A stretch of 64,000 nt of DNA from Nitrosopumilus ureiphilus (GTDB taxonomy: Archaea > Thermoproteota > Nitrososphaeria > Nitrososphaerales > Nitrosopumilaceae): positions 1,447,913-1,511,912 of the forward strand of contig NZ_CP026995.1 in NCBI RefSeq assembly GCF_013407185.1, written 5' to 3'. Numbering within the stretch: the first letter of the stretch is position 1; each line of letters starts with the position of its first letter. The notes under the pieces were generated by a model. That model was not told the origin of the DNA, did no database searches, and saw only the letters and a program-made list of their open reading frames with translations. Below, piece after piece: positions 8,953-17,431 of this stretch. The translations under genes and the position numbers were made by a program.

Positions 8953-10091
8953 ACTTTATCTCAGACACATCAAATGTTACATCATGTGGTGAATTTACAA
9001 AAGTTCCACTCATGAGATCTGTTCCAGTCACCGTTCCATCACTACATAGATTAGGTACTTGTGCTTCTCCTGTCCAAAACCACCAAGAAGTGCTTGTTGG
9101 TTTTTGATAATGAGCACTATTGACTACCGGATCTGCTGCAAAATCTGAATGCCAGTTTGGAGTAGCACCTTGTTGATTTTCAAACCAAACACTTGTTTGG
9201 ATATCATCATTTGTCATCAAAGAACTACTTGAAACGCTTATGACTTTTGTAAATGCACTTGCAACATCATCTACGTTATCAATCCAGATAGTCCATTCGT
9301 CATTTGCATCATCAATATAGATTCTGAACTTTAATTCATCACCTGTTGAAAATGCTAATGAAATGAATTGTGGTGCACACCCTTCAAAAGTATCTGTCCA
9401 TCCTAAACTTACATTAGATTCGTCAAATTGCATTCCTGCCTGTGCCCAATAATCTGTAGGAGCACTGGCAACAGTACAAACATTAAATGGATTTGATCCA
9501 ATCTTTTTCTGCATTCAAGACCAAGGCAGTAAAGCCTGTTCCTGTTGTATGACTGTAGTTTGGAATATCTGCTCTCATTTGTAAACCGTTTACATCTTGT
9601 GTAGATTTATCAAAATGATCAATTGCCATTCCTTTTGTGTGCGTCCATTGTACAGTTTTGTATTTGAAGGTATCAATTATGCTTCCATGATCAAATAAAA
9701 CATTAACAATGTTTTCTTTGTTGTCTGCATAGAACGCTAATTCAACATTCCAACCATCAACGATTCCTACATGATGGAAGTTTTTGAATTCATAATTATC
9801 TCCTAAAAGTACTTTAACTTCTGGATTTTGGATTGCTTTTTGTTGGAAACCAATTAACTCAGTATCTGTGAGTTTATCTGGCATTGAACCTCTTGGAGCT
9901 TCAGAAATATCTAATATTTCTATATCTGATTGAACTCTGTTTTTTCTGCTTTCATCTACTTGTTCAGGAAGATCATGAGATGGAACAGCAAAGACTTCAT
10001 CAGAATACATTACTCCTGTGATTAAACCAGTTGAAATTATGGTCACAACTAGAAGCAGTGTTGTTGTTTTTGTTGTCATTAAAAATAACAT
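8939..10091 (-). pseudogene. Secreted protein gene split by one frameshift
   Basis: Two reverse frames, 9483-10091 and 8939-9514, together read as one exported protein of about 380 residues. The first has a signal peptide (TTTLLLVVTIISTGLITGVM, cleavage near VFA) and runs to GTGFTALVLNAEK; the second continues IGSNPFNVCTVASAPTDYWAQAGMQF with a beta-rich, Trp- and Cys-containing domain. Adding one A to the run of five at about 9502-9506 restores the frame. It may be true decay, phase variation or a sequencing indel. The upstream region carries a 16-bp tandem repeat. Function not recognised; the C-terminal part looks like a secreted beta-sandwich. Confidence 0.65.
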
Positions 10092-10118
10092 AAAACAAAT
10101 AGATAATAAAAAAATCTC

Positions 10119-10241
10119 TAATTCAAATTGATACTAATTCAAATTGATACTAATTCAAATTGATACTAATTCAAATTGATACTAATTCAAATTGATACTA
10201 ATTCAAATTGATACTAATTCAAATTGATACTAATTCAAATT
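10119..10241. repeat. 16-bp tandem repeat, seven full copies plus 11 bp
   Basis: The unit TAATTCAAATTGATAC repeats without mismatch at 10119, 10135, 10151, 10167, 10183, 10199 and 10215, and a partial copy ends at 10241. It lies 28 bp upstream of the secreted-protein pseudogene and downstream of a pilin gene, at the apparent left edge of the transfer module. Sixteen-bp spacing is not a helical repeat. It could be iterons, a partition or integration site, or slippage-driven promoter variation. Confidence 0.95.
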
Positions 10242-10287
10242 AGGATATTATGTAAATAATATTATAAGTCTATAATAGGGCATTATC

Positions 10288-10689
10288 CTATAACACAAAT
10301 TCAAACAGTTTTCCAGACTCGGAGATTATCTGAACAGTACTTCCAGATCCTGTGACATCTAGCAGAACAATTTTGTTTAATGAAATGACATCAATTGGAT
10401 TCAGACTTTGATCAGTTAAGGTGTATGATGCTGCAATGCCATCAATTAATACCACATCAACACCTATTTCATAAATTCCAACATTCATCAAGTCCAGTGA
10501 CAGAGATCCTGGTTCCTGCTTCATCGATATCAGATGCAGTATCTGGCCGTTTTGTGTCTGCTGTATCTCCATAAATTCTGCAATGCTGACAGAGTTTGAA
10601 GTTATCTCTTCCCAAGATCCAATGATTATCGGTACAATTACTGCAGTCACTAGTCCAAACAACAGCAATGCTGCAATTATCTGGTTCAT
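10288..10689 (-). CDS. Type IV pilin-like / small membrane-anchored protein (133 aa)
   Basis: A single N-terminal hydrophobic helix (IIAALLLFGLVTAVIVPIIIG) begins almost at the first residue and is followed by a beta-rich extracellular domain, the layout of archaeal type IV pilins and of minor conjugative pilins. There is no classic basic prepilin leader, so it may be inserted without processing. It lies 33 bp downstream of the pilin gene at 10723 on the same strand and probably forms one operon with it and the VirB4 gene. Role in a surface filament or mating channel is inferred from this context. Confidence 0.6.
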   Translation of the reverse strand: MNQIIAALLLFGLVTAVIVPIIIGSWEEITSNSVSIAEFMEIQQTQNGQILHLISMKQEPGSLSLDLMNVGIYEIGVDVVLIDGIAASYTLTDQSLNPIDVISLNKIVLLDVTGSGSTVQIISESGKLFEFVL

Positions 10690-10722
10690 ACAGAAAATAT
10701 GTGAATATAAAATAAGGTCACA

Positions 10723-11391
10723 TTATCTTGCAGTTACTACCTGAATGCAACTTGCTTTGGAACCATCTTCTGCAATGATATTAGCATCTACAATGTAGGA
10801 ATTCCCTTTTGTAATGGTTCCTGCAAAGGTTTGGTTTTTCACAAGACTTGTTCCAGGCAAGAGTGTCAAAGAGTTCTCATAAAATCCGTATTTTGCATTC
10901 AAATCATCAGCAAATGTTATTGAGACATCAGTTACGTAGATGTTGCCTGAGTTCTGAAGGTTTGCTATGAAATATGCTTGGAACGCAGACGTTATCTTGT
11001 ACAGTTTGACATTTACCAAATAGCATGCAGTATTTTGGTTTATTGTATCAGTGGAACTAGTCAAAAGGGGCAGAATTATTGCAGATCCTGCAACTGAAAT
11101 TCCAACCAAAATTATTGTGGCAATAAATGTGGAGAATGCTCTTCTCTGTTTTTTTGGTTTTGTAAGGATTGCAGGGCCATTTCTGATACATTTTTTATTT
11201 ACATCAAATAATTTTAGAACATACATTGTCTCTTGATGAAATTCCTTAATTGATGTCAAGTGCAACGTTAATTTGTTGCAAATAAGCTTGTCTCCTGGAC
11301 TCATCTTTTGTATGTTCTCTTGCAATTCTTTTTCAGACAATCCCATATCCTTGCAAAAGAACTGGAAATAGTACTTGTTTTGCAGATTCAT
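10723..11391 (-). CDS. Type IV prepilin with an unusual cytosolic N-terminal extension (222 aa)
   Basis: Residues about 79-108 carry a prepilin signature: the charged stretch KPKKQRRAF followed by STFIATIILVGISVAGSAII, suited to cleavage by an A24 prepilin peptidase such as the one at 25614. Residues 110-222 are a beta-rich secreted domain with two Cys. Residues 1-78 form a charged helical domain not expected in pilins. The ATG overlaps the VirB4 stop (ATGA at 11388-11391), which supports this start and implies translational coupling. It is probably the major subunit or adaptor of a pilus used by the transfer apparatus. Confidence 0.7.
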   Translation of the reverse strand: MNLQNKYYFQFFCKDMGLSEKELQENIQKMSPGDKLICNKLTLHLTSIKEFHQETMYVLKLFDVNKKCIRNGPAILTKPKKQRRAFSTFIATIILVGISVAGSAIILPLLTSSTDTINQNTACYLVNVKLYKITSAFQAYFIANLQNSGNIYVTDVSITFADDLNAKYGFYENSLTLLPGTSLVKNQTFAGTITKGNSYIVDANIIAEDGSKASCIQVVTAR

Positions 11392-13214
11392 TGCTCTGAT
11401 GGGTTTTCCGTTTCAGGTGCAGTGTTGAAATGAATTTCCTTCTCTTCAGGGGTTGCCTCAAACTTTACATGCAGCCTGTGCTTTTTTGTGATAAAGATTC
11501 CATTGCCCACATCAAAAGAGGTTATTTGATCAACCTCATGTAGGGACAATTGTAAGATTTTTCCAGCCTTTGCAGCGGCATCCTCCTCCATCAGCATCAA
11601 CACCTTTGTTTCAATGTTGTCTATGATTCTGCCATACCCTCCTTTCTCGTTGGCAAGGTCTTCTACTTTCTGGCTTACAAAGATGAATGTGACGTTTAGT
11701 TTTCGTCCCATCCTCACTATCATGTCAATGTATTTTTCAGCCCCTTGCATTTTGAAAAGCATCCAACCCTCATCTATTAGCAGAATCTTTTTCTTGGTTG
11801 GCAGGAGTTCCGTAATTCTCTTCCATGCCTTGCTTAATGCCATTAACAAAATCAAGACGGTGTGCTCTTCGGTTCCAGTTCCTTTCATTGATATGATTAT
11901 TTTATCTGACATCTGGGGCTCTCCTTTCATGATTGTGGAAAGTGGTCCCTTTACAAGGTCAACAAGATATCTTTGCGCGTTTTCATCAGATGATTCGTAT
12001 AGTTCAGAAATGTTTTTGATGTTTTGGGCCAAAAGGCTGCGCCATAGCTTTATCACTTCTGGCGGTGCCTTTGTTGCCTGCCCCAAGATATCCACAGCAT
12101 CAAGGGGTTCTAGCATGTTAAATGGATCAAATCCAAACTCTTTACTCTCAGTAATCTGGATTGCATCCAATCCGAGATATGATGCTATTTTGTAATATTC
12201 ACCCATCGGGTCAATTACAAAACAAAAACAATCAGGATATTTTTCAATCAATCTTTTGAGCAAAATTTTCACAGTAAATGATTTTCCTGAACCGCTTTTG
12301 CCAATTATTGCAAAATTATAGTTTGTCCTTTTTGCAGGATCATAAATTACAGGAGCACCTGTATTGACATTTATTCCAAGCACCACACCATTTGGAACCT
12401 CCAGCATGTCTGCTGAAACAAACGCATAAAGAATTGCAGTGCTTCCAATATCCATTGAAAGTCTTGCACCCCATCCATTAATCATGGCAGCCTGCTTTGA
12501 TGGAGTTGATGTGAATCTTCCACCAGCAATACTTGCATTTTTTCTAAAGTCTTTGACAGCTTTTTTCATCTCCCTCATTGTTGGACCTATGATTGTACAG
12601 TTTACGGCAACATGAAATAATGATGTCTGGCTTTTTTGAAGCGCAGTCTTTATTGCATCAACTTTTTGGCATTCCTCAAGAATTTTTTTGGATCTGGTTG
12701 CAAGTTCATAGAGCATCTTGGATTTTGAATCCATTATCTTGATTGCCTTGTCTTGGGTGATTGGTGTGATGTAGATATCAATTCTACTGCATGCAGAAAA
12801 AATTGAATGAATCCAGGCAGAAGGCAGAGATGATGGAACTGAATACAACGTCATGCATTTACCATATGCATCAGGACCTGTCTTGTTTGGAATCCTGAAA
12901 TGTCTTAGATGCTCTTTTGATATCTCATAGGATGCATGTTCCTCATCAATAGAGTATTCAAATTTTAATCTGTCAAAGATGTCATCAAGTGGCTCTTGGG
13001 ATGACATCTGAATCTGAATGATTGGCATGTCAGTTATCACACCCTCAATTGGAACTGGCAGCATCTTTCTTGAGAAAATGATGTGAATCTCCTTCTCAAT
13101 TACACGCAAGATGTCAAAGAATTCCCCTAGTTTTCGGACTTGTTTTTCCTCAGGAAGTGTAATGAAATTGGTCGCAGTTACAGTGTAAAAATATTTGAAT
13201 CTCTTTAAATTCAC
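11388..13214 (-). CDS. virB4: VirB4/TraC-type conjugation ATPase (608 aa)
   Basis: The N-terminal half is the VirB4/CagE domain. The motor domain has Walker A GKSGSGKS at 305-312, a conserved VIDPMGEY, Walker B ILLIDEGW near 477-484 and a sensor-like FVSQKVEDL. It energises assembly of a type IV secretion or conjugation channel at the inner face of the membrane. At 608 residues it is shorter than many bacterial VirB4 proteins but similar in size to archaeal CedB-like ATPases. It is translationally coupled to the pilin gene. A TraG-like ATPase, a VirB6-like protein and a prepilin peptidase lie on the same strand further downstream in the window. Confidence 0.85.
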   Translation of the reverse strand: MNLKRFKYFYTVTATNFITLPEEKQVRKLGEFFDILRVIEKEIHIIFSRKMLPVPIEGVITDMPIIQIQMSSQEPLDDIFDRLKFEYSIDEEHASYEISKEHLRHFRIPNKTGPDAYGKCMTLYSVPSSLPSAWIHSIFSACSRIDIYITPITQDKAIKIMDSKSKMLYELATRSKKILEECQKVDAIKTALQKSQTSLFHVAVNCTIIGPTMREMKKAVKDFRKNASIAGGRFTSTPSKQAAMINGWGARLSMDIGSTAILYAFVSADMLEVPNGVVLGINVNTGAPVIYDPAKRTNYNFAIIGKSGSGKSFTVKILLKRLIEKYPDCFCFVIDPMGEYYKIASYLGLDAIQITESKEFGFDPFNMLEPLDAVDILGQATKAPPEVIKLWRSLLAQNIKNISELYESSDENAQRYLVDLVKGPLSTIMKGEPQMSDKIIISMKGTGTEEHTVLILLMALSKAWKRITELLPTKKKILLIDEGWMLFKMQGAEKYIDMIVRMGRKLNVTFIFVSQKVEDLANEKGGYGRIIDNIETKVLMLMEEDAAAKAGKILQLSLHEVDQITSFDVGNGIFITKKHRLHVKFEATPEEKEIHFNTAPETENPSEQ

Positions 13215-13260
13215 AAAATTAAACTATGGGTTCCTTTTAAAGTCGACAAAATTTACATGT

Positions 13261-13434
13261 GTGTCTGAAGACAAACTCCAAAAATTTATCATTACACGAA
13301 TTGATTCACAAACATTACCAATTGATGTAATTGATCAATATTGTGTGGGAGAATGTACAATCTACATTACAAAAGATGGGGAGTACATAATCCAGGAGCC
13401 TCATGTGAGCGAAGAAGGATTCAATCTATGGTAG
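13261..13434 (+). CDS. Hypothetical small protein (57 aa)
   Basis: The open frame extends back to 13195, but that overlaps the divergent VirB4 gene. A GTG at 13261 sits 22 bp after a TATA-like TTTTAAAG (13235-13242), fitting a leaderless start. The product (VSEDKLQKFIITRIDSQTL...) is soluble and beta-rich with an acidic C-terminus. No family recognised. It is followed after 3 bp by a second small gene and is divergent to virB4. Confidence 0.5.
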   Translation: MSEDKLQKFIITRIDSQTLPIDVIDQYCVGECTIYITKDGEYIIQEPHVSEEGFNLW

Positions 13435-13437
13435 GAC

Positions 13438-13674
13438 ATGATGCAGTATTTGCATTATTCACTTCCTCCAAACATTGAAGATGTTGAAAAAATAGAATTG
13501 GTTACAAGACACATGCAAAATGAAGCAATTGGTTCTGGAAACACATCTGCATGGGAGAAAGAAAAACCCCAGCTTGAATACTATCTGAAAAGGGATTTGG
13601 TCGGATATGAGTTAATTGATGTCTTGATGAATGATGAAATGATAATTTTAGATTCTAAAGATTCTCAATTATAA
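13438..13674 (+). CDS. Hypothetical small acidic protein (78 aa)
   Basis: It starts with two consecutive ATG codons 3 bp after the preceding stop, so the pair forms an operon. The product is helical and acidic (NIEDVEKIELVTRHMQNEAIG, YYLKRDLVGYELIDVLM) with no membrane segment. Function not recognised; its place beside virB4 suggests an element-encoded accessory protein. Confidence 0.5.
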   Translation: MMQYLHYSLPPNIEDVEKIELVTRHMQNEAIGSGNTSAWEKEKPQLEYYLKRDLVGYELIDVLMNDEMIILDSKDSQL

Positions 13675-13690
13675 TTTTATTCGGTTATGT

Positions 13691-13831
13691 TCAGAGAGTT
13701 TTTCGCAATGCTTCATTTAGAGTTTGAGAATAACTACATGATGTTTGCTCTTTTTGGATTGTTTTTGCTTGACGTGTTCTAAGTTTCTTGTCCAGATCAT
13801 CATCAATCATTATTGTTATACGTTTTCTCAT
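13691..13831 (-). CDS. Ribbon-helix-helix miniprotein (46 aa)
   Basis: An ATG at 13829-13831 opens MRKRITIMIDDDLDKKLRTRQAK, then YSQTLNEALRKTL. This is the beta-strand/helix/helix pattern of Arc/CopG repressors, and the strand RKRITIMIDDDL is especially typical. It is short but complete for this fold, and probably an element-borne repressor or antitoxin. A second such gene lies at 14069 and a zinc-finger gene lies between them, all on the reverse strand. Confidence 0.7.
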   Translation of the reverse strand: MRKRITIMIDDDLDKKLRTRQAKTIQKEQTSCSYSQTLNEALRKTL

Positions 13832-13912
13832 GTAATACAGTATGAACATATGGGATATAAAGTAATAGCAAATGTCCCAATTGTGGAATTCATTTCGTTG
13901 TTTTAAAAATTA

Positions 13913-14044
13913 CTACTTGTAGCTAATGACTTCATTTTTGTGGATTGTCTTGTAGTGATGTCTAAGAAAACCTTTTCCCTGCAATGTCTTGTTGCAGATT
14001 TTGCATTTTACCCTGTTTCCCAAAGTATTATTCTCATAAATCAT
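13913..14044 (-). CDS. C2H2 zinc-finger miniprotein (43 aa)
   Basis: The sequence VKCKICNKTLQGKGFLRHHYKTIH contains Cys-x2-Cys, a 12-residue finger loop and His residues at the expected spacing for a C2H2 finger. Single-finger proteins of this size are frequent in archaeal viruses and plasmids and usually bind DNA. Flanked by two ribbon-helix-helix genes on the same strand. Start ATG at 14042-14044; the stop leaves 81 bp to the next gene. Confidence 0.7.
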   Translation of the reverse strand: MIYENNTLGNRVKCKICNKTLQGKGFLRHHYKTIHKNEVISYK

Positions 14045-14068
14045 TAATTATTAGAATTATTCGCTGAT

Positions 14069-14221
14069 CTATTGTTCTGGGTTTTCTTTTGTATCTCTTA
14101 ATTTTCTCATTGCATACTCTATTGCATGAGAATAATTGGCATATTCGCCCTTCTTAATTTCGCCTTCCATCCAGTCAAAAAGCTCGGACATCATGGTAAT
14201 GCTGAGTTTTCGTTTAGGCAT
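14069..14221 (-). CDS. Ribbon-helix-helix / ParD-like miniprotein (50 aa)
   Basis: Begins MPKRKLSITMMSELFDWMEGEI, then KKGEYANYSHAIEYAMRKLRDT. The strand KRKLSITM and the helix YSHAIEYAMRKL match ParD/CopG antitoxins. No cognate ParE-like toxin is visible adjacent, so it may be a stand-alone regulator. It ends 24 bp before the zinc-finger gene, so the two may be co-transcribed. Divergent from the 62-residue gene at 14278. Confidence 0.7.
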   Translation of the reverse strand: MPKRKLSITMMSELFDWMEGEIKKGEYANYSHAIEYAMRKLRDTKENPEQ

Positions 14222-14277
14222 GAATGGTAGTATGAGAAAATATTATTAAGGACTCATGCGATAGATAAGGATAAGTC

Positions 14278-14466
14278 ATGATTTATACTGCTATTAGAAA
14301 ATCTAAGAAGGCAAGCAATGATAATCCATCACGAGATGAACTAATCATCAAGGCACAACTGGAACAATGGGTTTGCGATGTTAAGAAAAAAGCAGAACTA
14401 GAACAAAGACTGAAAAAAGCATTTGAGAATTCAAAGAGTCATGTTTCATCATTGAGTGAAACCTGA
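14278..14466 (+). CDS. Small coiled-coil protein (62 aa)
   Basis: Lys/Glu-rich and predicted almost entirely helical (RDELIIKAQLEQWVCDVKKK, AELEQRLKKAFENSK). A TATA-like AATATTATTAAGG at 14239-14251 sits at the spacing expected for leaderless transcription from the ATG. No family recognised. It ends at the edge of the GC-rich block. Confidence 0.5.
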   Translation: MIYTAIRKSKKASNDNPSRDELIIKAQLEQWVCDVKKKAELEQRLKKAFENSKSHVSSLSET

Positions 14467-14925
14467 CATACTCCACTAGCTAAAGCATCGCGGGTTCTGC
14501 TTTTCATTCGGTTCCGTCCTCATCTGTTGCCATCAGAGCGGGTTTTGCAGAAACCAGCGGTTGCCGAGTTTTATGGCCACAGTCGTCTGCTGCGTTGCCA
14601 TTCTGGGGGTATCAGTGCTCCCTTTGCATACATCTCTTTCTGCATGCAATCGAGATACACCATGTGGCTCAACATGATACGACGACATGTCAAATACCGG
14701 TGTTCTCAACCTCCCTTTGGAAGTTTCAAGAGGTCCAGAGTGTTCAAGTGATTCCCTAAAGACCGAATCGGTGCGACGTAGGGGATCTCCATACCGGACA
14801 TTATTGGCAGTGGTATGGTTTTGATAGATTTAACAATATTGTTGTGCTTTGCTTTGAGTTGTGGTGTGCTCGCTTTCATCCCGACTCTAAAGAGTTAGGG
14901 CTTTCCCGCTCGCATTTGTAAAAAT
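14467..14925 (-). mobile_element. GC-rich structured block; possible TnpB-type insertion sequence remnant or RNA
   Basis: About 460 bp near 50% GC in a one-third GC background, with no intact gene. Read on the reverse strand it has a hairpin with a TTTA loop (ACTC-TTTA-GAGT, about 14888-14899) at one end and a GC-TTTA-GC element (about 14480-14487) preceding GTGGAGTATGTCAG at the other. These resemble ends of IS200/IS605-type elements. Degenerate reverse frames between them (for example RMATQQTTVAIKLGNRWFLQ and NEKQNPRCFS) look like remains of a coding 3' end. An unrecognised structured RNA is an equally open alternative. Confidence 0.35.
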
Positions 14926-15130
14926 CAAATCTCACATTATTGTAGAATTATCAAAACATTATAACAAAAATTGTATTATATATTGATCCATGTTTTCCGT
15001 AGGATGCATCAGTAATGTTTTATGTGGTCAAAAATGAAAAAAATCTCCCAATATTCATGATCTCATATGATTATCGATTTTGAAAATCATCTCTAGTCTA
15101 AATTTAGATAACCTGTCTAGTTGTTTTGTT

Positions 15131-15571
15131 ATGGGTGATAATTTTAGTTTTGATTCTATTTTGGTTCCATACAATGCTACCTCTGGTGCAAAACGAGGAT
15201 TAATGGCTGCAATGGATCTTGCAGAAAAAATTGATGGACAAATCACATTAATCACATGTATTGAATCTTCGTCACTTGCATCTTTTTTTAGAAAAAACAA
15301 AAAAGATGAATTTGAAAAAGAGAGAAAAATTATCCAAGATGAGTTAGAAAATATTGAATATGACACAAAAAAACTAAAAAAACCGCTAAAACATGTTATT
15401 CTGAAATCTTCTTTTGCTCCAGATACAATTGCTGAATATGCAGAAGAAAATAAGATAGGATTAGTTGTTATAGGACAGACCAAAATATTGCCTACTGAAG
15501 AGAAATATCATGAAAGAATGGCACAGTATCTCTTACGAGGTTTAAGTTGTCCTATTTTAATTGTTAAATAA
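15131..15571 (+). CDS. Universal stress protein (UspA family, 146 aa)
   Basis: A single Usp domain: FDSILVPYNATSGAKRGLMAAMDLAEKI at the N-terminus and KIGLVVIGQTK...QYLLRGLSCPILIVK at the C-terminus. The usual G-2x-G-9x-G(S/T) ATP motif is weak (VVIGQTKILPTEEKYHERMAQ), so ATP binding is doubtful. The frame could begin at 15080, but the ATG at 15131 begins just before the conserved domain. It stands alone between the GC-rich block and a secreted-protein gene. Confidence 0.8.
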   Translation: MGDNFSFDSILVPYNATSGAKRGLMAAMDLAEKIDGQITLITCIESSSLASFFRKNKKDEFEKERKIIQDELENIEYDTKKLKKPLKHVILKSSFAPDTIAEYAEENKIGLVVIGQTKILPTEEKYHERMAQYLLRGLSCPILIVK

Positions 15572-15604
15572 AATATTCTTTACGTGATAAGCAAAACGAT
15601 AAAG

Positions 15605-16600
15605 TTAGTTTTCAAACACCTCATCAATTGAACGTACAAAAATCTCATGGATGATGTCAGATTCAATATCGTCAAGTGACCTACGATGTTCAATCTCTGC
15701 CCATCCTGCATCATCAACAGTAATGGAACCAGTAGAATTTAATTTCACAAACTCATTTGGAATACAAATAAGATCATCATAGTTTGTCAAACTCTCATCA
15801 AAATCTGTTGGGATATCATCATCGATCAAGGCAGGATTATTTGAAATAACTGGGTTTTCCAAATCTAGTTGTATTTCCAGTTTGGTGTTTTCTAAGGATC
15901 CAAAATCATATTCCAAAAGTTCAAATGAAAACAGGAAATCAGGTTCTGGATATATCACCGTAGAACTATACACTTGTCCCCACAATGGAAATGGGAATTG
16001 TTTCGATATGGAGTAGGTGGACCTTTCCTTGATGTCGTATCCCACTGCAAACACTTCAAATGGTTCCTGACCAATTTCAGTAACATCCTCATTTAGAACC
16101 ATCATGTCTGAATCTACTGTAAGATAAGATGGGACAGTGCCCCAAGACTGGCCAACTTGTAATATTTTTGGAAAATTTGAGTTTGCAAATTTCCCAATAT
16201 TGAACAAAGTATTTTCTACAGATTGCGCAAATTCCAAATTAGAATTGTCAGTAGTAATTTCAAACGTGTCTGCATCTATTTGAAAAATACCTGGCTTTGT
16301 AAAGTCATCATAGGAAACAAATGATTGAGCAATCCATGTCTTGCCGTTTGGTCCGTCAAAGATATCGTAAAAATCAAGTTGGATGGCATAACATTTTTCT
16401 GCAAACATTGATTTTGTAAAAGTCTTGTCATCGCAAACTCTATAAACAAATGAATCTCCAGGATTCAGGTTGGAACCCACATACCATTCCTTTTGTTTTT
16501 GATAAACAATGATGTCATCAATTCCAACTGCAAAAGAATTTGAAATTGAGAAAAACAACAAAGAGACAAGAATTATGGCAGGATGCTTTTTTTCCAACAT
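15605..16600 (-). CDS. Secreted protein of unknown function (331 aa)
   Basis: A signal peptide (HPAIILVSLLFFSISNSFA) precedes a large acidic beta-rich domain with four Cys, including VYRVCDDKTF and FAEKCYAIQ, spaced to form a disulphide. There is no C-terminal anchor. No catalytic motif recognised. Convergent with the Usp gene, 33 bp apart. It may be part of the island or a resident gene. Confidence 0.7.
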   Translation of the reverse strand: MLEKKHPAIILVSLLFFSISNSFAVGIDDIIVYQKQKEWYVGSNLNPGDSFVYRVCDDKTFTKSMFAEKCYAIQLDFYDIFDGPNGKTWIAQSFVSYDDFTKPGIFQIDADTFEITTDNSNLEFAQSVENTLFNIGKFANSNFPKILQVGQSWGTVPSYLTVDSDMMVLNEDVTEIGQEPFEVFAVGYDIKERSTYSISKQFPFPLWGQVYSSTVIYPEPDFLFSFELLEYDFGSLENTKLEIQLDLENPVISNNPALIDDDIPTDFDESLTNYDDLICIPNEFVKLNSTGSITVDDAGWAEIEHRRSLDDIESDIIHEIFVRSIDEVFEN

Positions 16601-16639
16601 GTAGCAAATTTGAGTTCAATAAAAGATGGAATGATGTCA

Positions 16640-16876
16640 TCAAATAGATGTTATCGTGGAGGCAGTGGTTTTTTGAAAAATATTTACAATTACACTTACT
16701 CGTTTCACCAGATATTGAGTCAAGAAAACAAATTTTGAAACGGTAAGAACTTTTTGCAAGACTTTCTGCGTTGCAGAATCATCTTGAAAATATGTTTTCA
16801 ACAATTTGGCCCATATCTCACATTTTTTAACAGATAATCCTGTGATCAAAATTCTGATCATAGGATGAATCACCAT
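16640..16876 (-). CDS. Possible small hypothetical protein (78 aa)
   Basis: The reverse frame from the ATG at 16874-16876 reads MVIHPMIRILITGLSVKKCE and continues helical (IWAKLLKTYFQDDSATQKVLQKV). The extension upstream to 16972 looks non-coding. Neighbouring frames are mostly closed. No family or ribosome-binding signal supports it, so it is tentative. Confidence 0.25.
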   Translation of the reverse strand: MVIHPMIRILITGLSVKKCEIWAKLLKTYFQDDSATQKVLQKVLTVSKFVFLTQYLVKRVSVIVNIFQKTTASTITSI

Positions 16877-17066
16877 AAAGTGACCATGAGTTTTGATTTT
16901 AGGTATGGATGCAACACTTGAAGCATTACAGAGCATGCAAGGTGTCATGGGCCTTGAGACATGAAAGAGCAAGGACTCTTAAATTCCGTCTCAAATTTCA
17001 AACATAATCCAGGTTGCCGGATTCACACTAATTTTGTGGCTTAAAACTGAGCCAGAATTATCAAGT

Positions 17067-17426
17067 ATGGCAGAAGATAAGATATTGTTTTCGACGATCA
17101 TTAAAAAAACTAAAAGAAAATCAGAGTATCCCGTAACAATCACAATTCCAAAGACGGTCATACAGGCATCAAACTCTATGTCAGATTTTTTCAAGGTTTA
17201 TGCATACTCAGACAGAATAGAGATCAGGCCACATCAATTCAAATGTGTTATCAAGAAAAGAGAGGATGCAAAAAATCACAGAACAGTAAAACAAAATGAT
17301 ATGCCTGCAGAGCATTCAATTAAAAGTACAGATGCACATATTGAAGAGACAAAACATAGTGAAAATGACAATACAGAAGAAATAACAAACAAGCTAGATG
17401 ATGCAATAAACCAACTAGAAAAATAA
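17067..17426 (+). CDS. AbrB-like (swapped-hairpin) DNA-binding protein with acidic tail (119 aa)
   Basis: Residues about 20-60 read SEYPVTITIPKTVIQ...MSDFFKVYAYSDRIEIRP, close to the SpoVT/AbrB pattern (strand, TIPK, helix, strand, IxIRP). The remaining half is a charged, low-complexity tail. The open frame starts at a TTG at 17034, but ATG 17067 lies about 25 bp after a TTAAAA box, so I prefer it. The gene is convergent with the TraG-like ATPase (5 bp between stops). A regulator of the element is the likely role. Confidence 0.55.
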   Translation: MAEDKILFSTIIKKTKRKSEYPVTITIPKTVIQASNSMSDFFKVYAYSDRIEIRPHQFKCVIKKREDAKNHRTVKQNDMPAEHSIKSTDAHIEETKHSENDNTEEITNKLDDAINQLEK

Positions 17427-17431
17427 AAAAA

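Noticed and set aside
10119-10241. Possible CRISPR array
   Set aside because: The 16-bp units are head-to-tail without spacers, and no cas gene is present anywhere in the window.
14527-14751. 74-codon forward ORF in the GC-rich block
   Set aside because: Its start is inside the structured block and its composition (many Arg, Cys, Trp) is typical of an antisense reading of GC-rich DNA.
14467-14925. SRP RNA or RNase P RNA
   Set aside because: No recognisable helix-8 or conserved P4 region sequences were found on either strand.
15055-15483. 142-codon reverse ORF opposite the Usp gene
   Set aside because: Ser/Phe/Ile-rich antisense shadow of the Usp coding sequence, which has clear family motifs on the forward strand.
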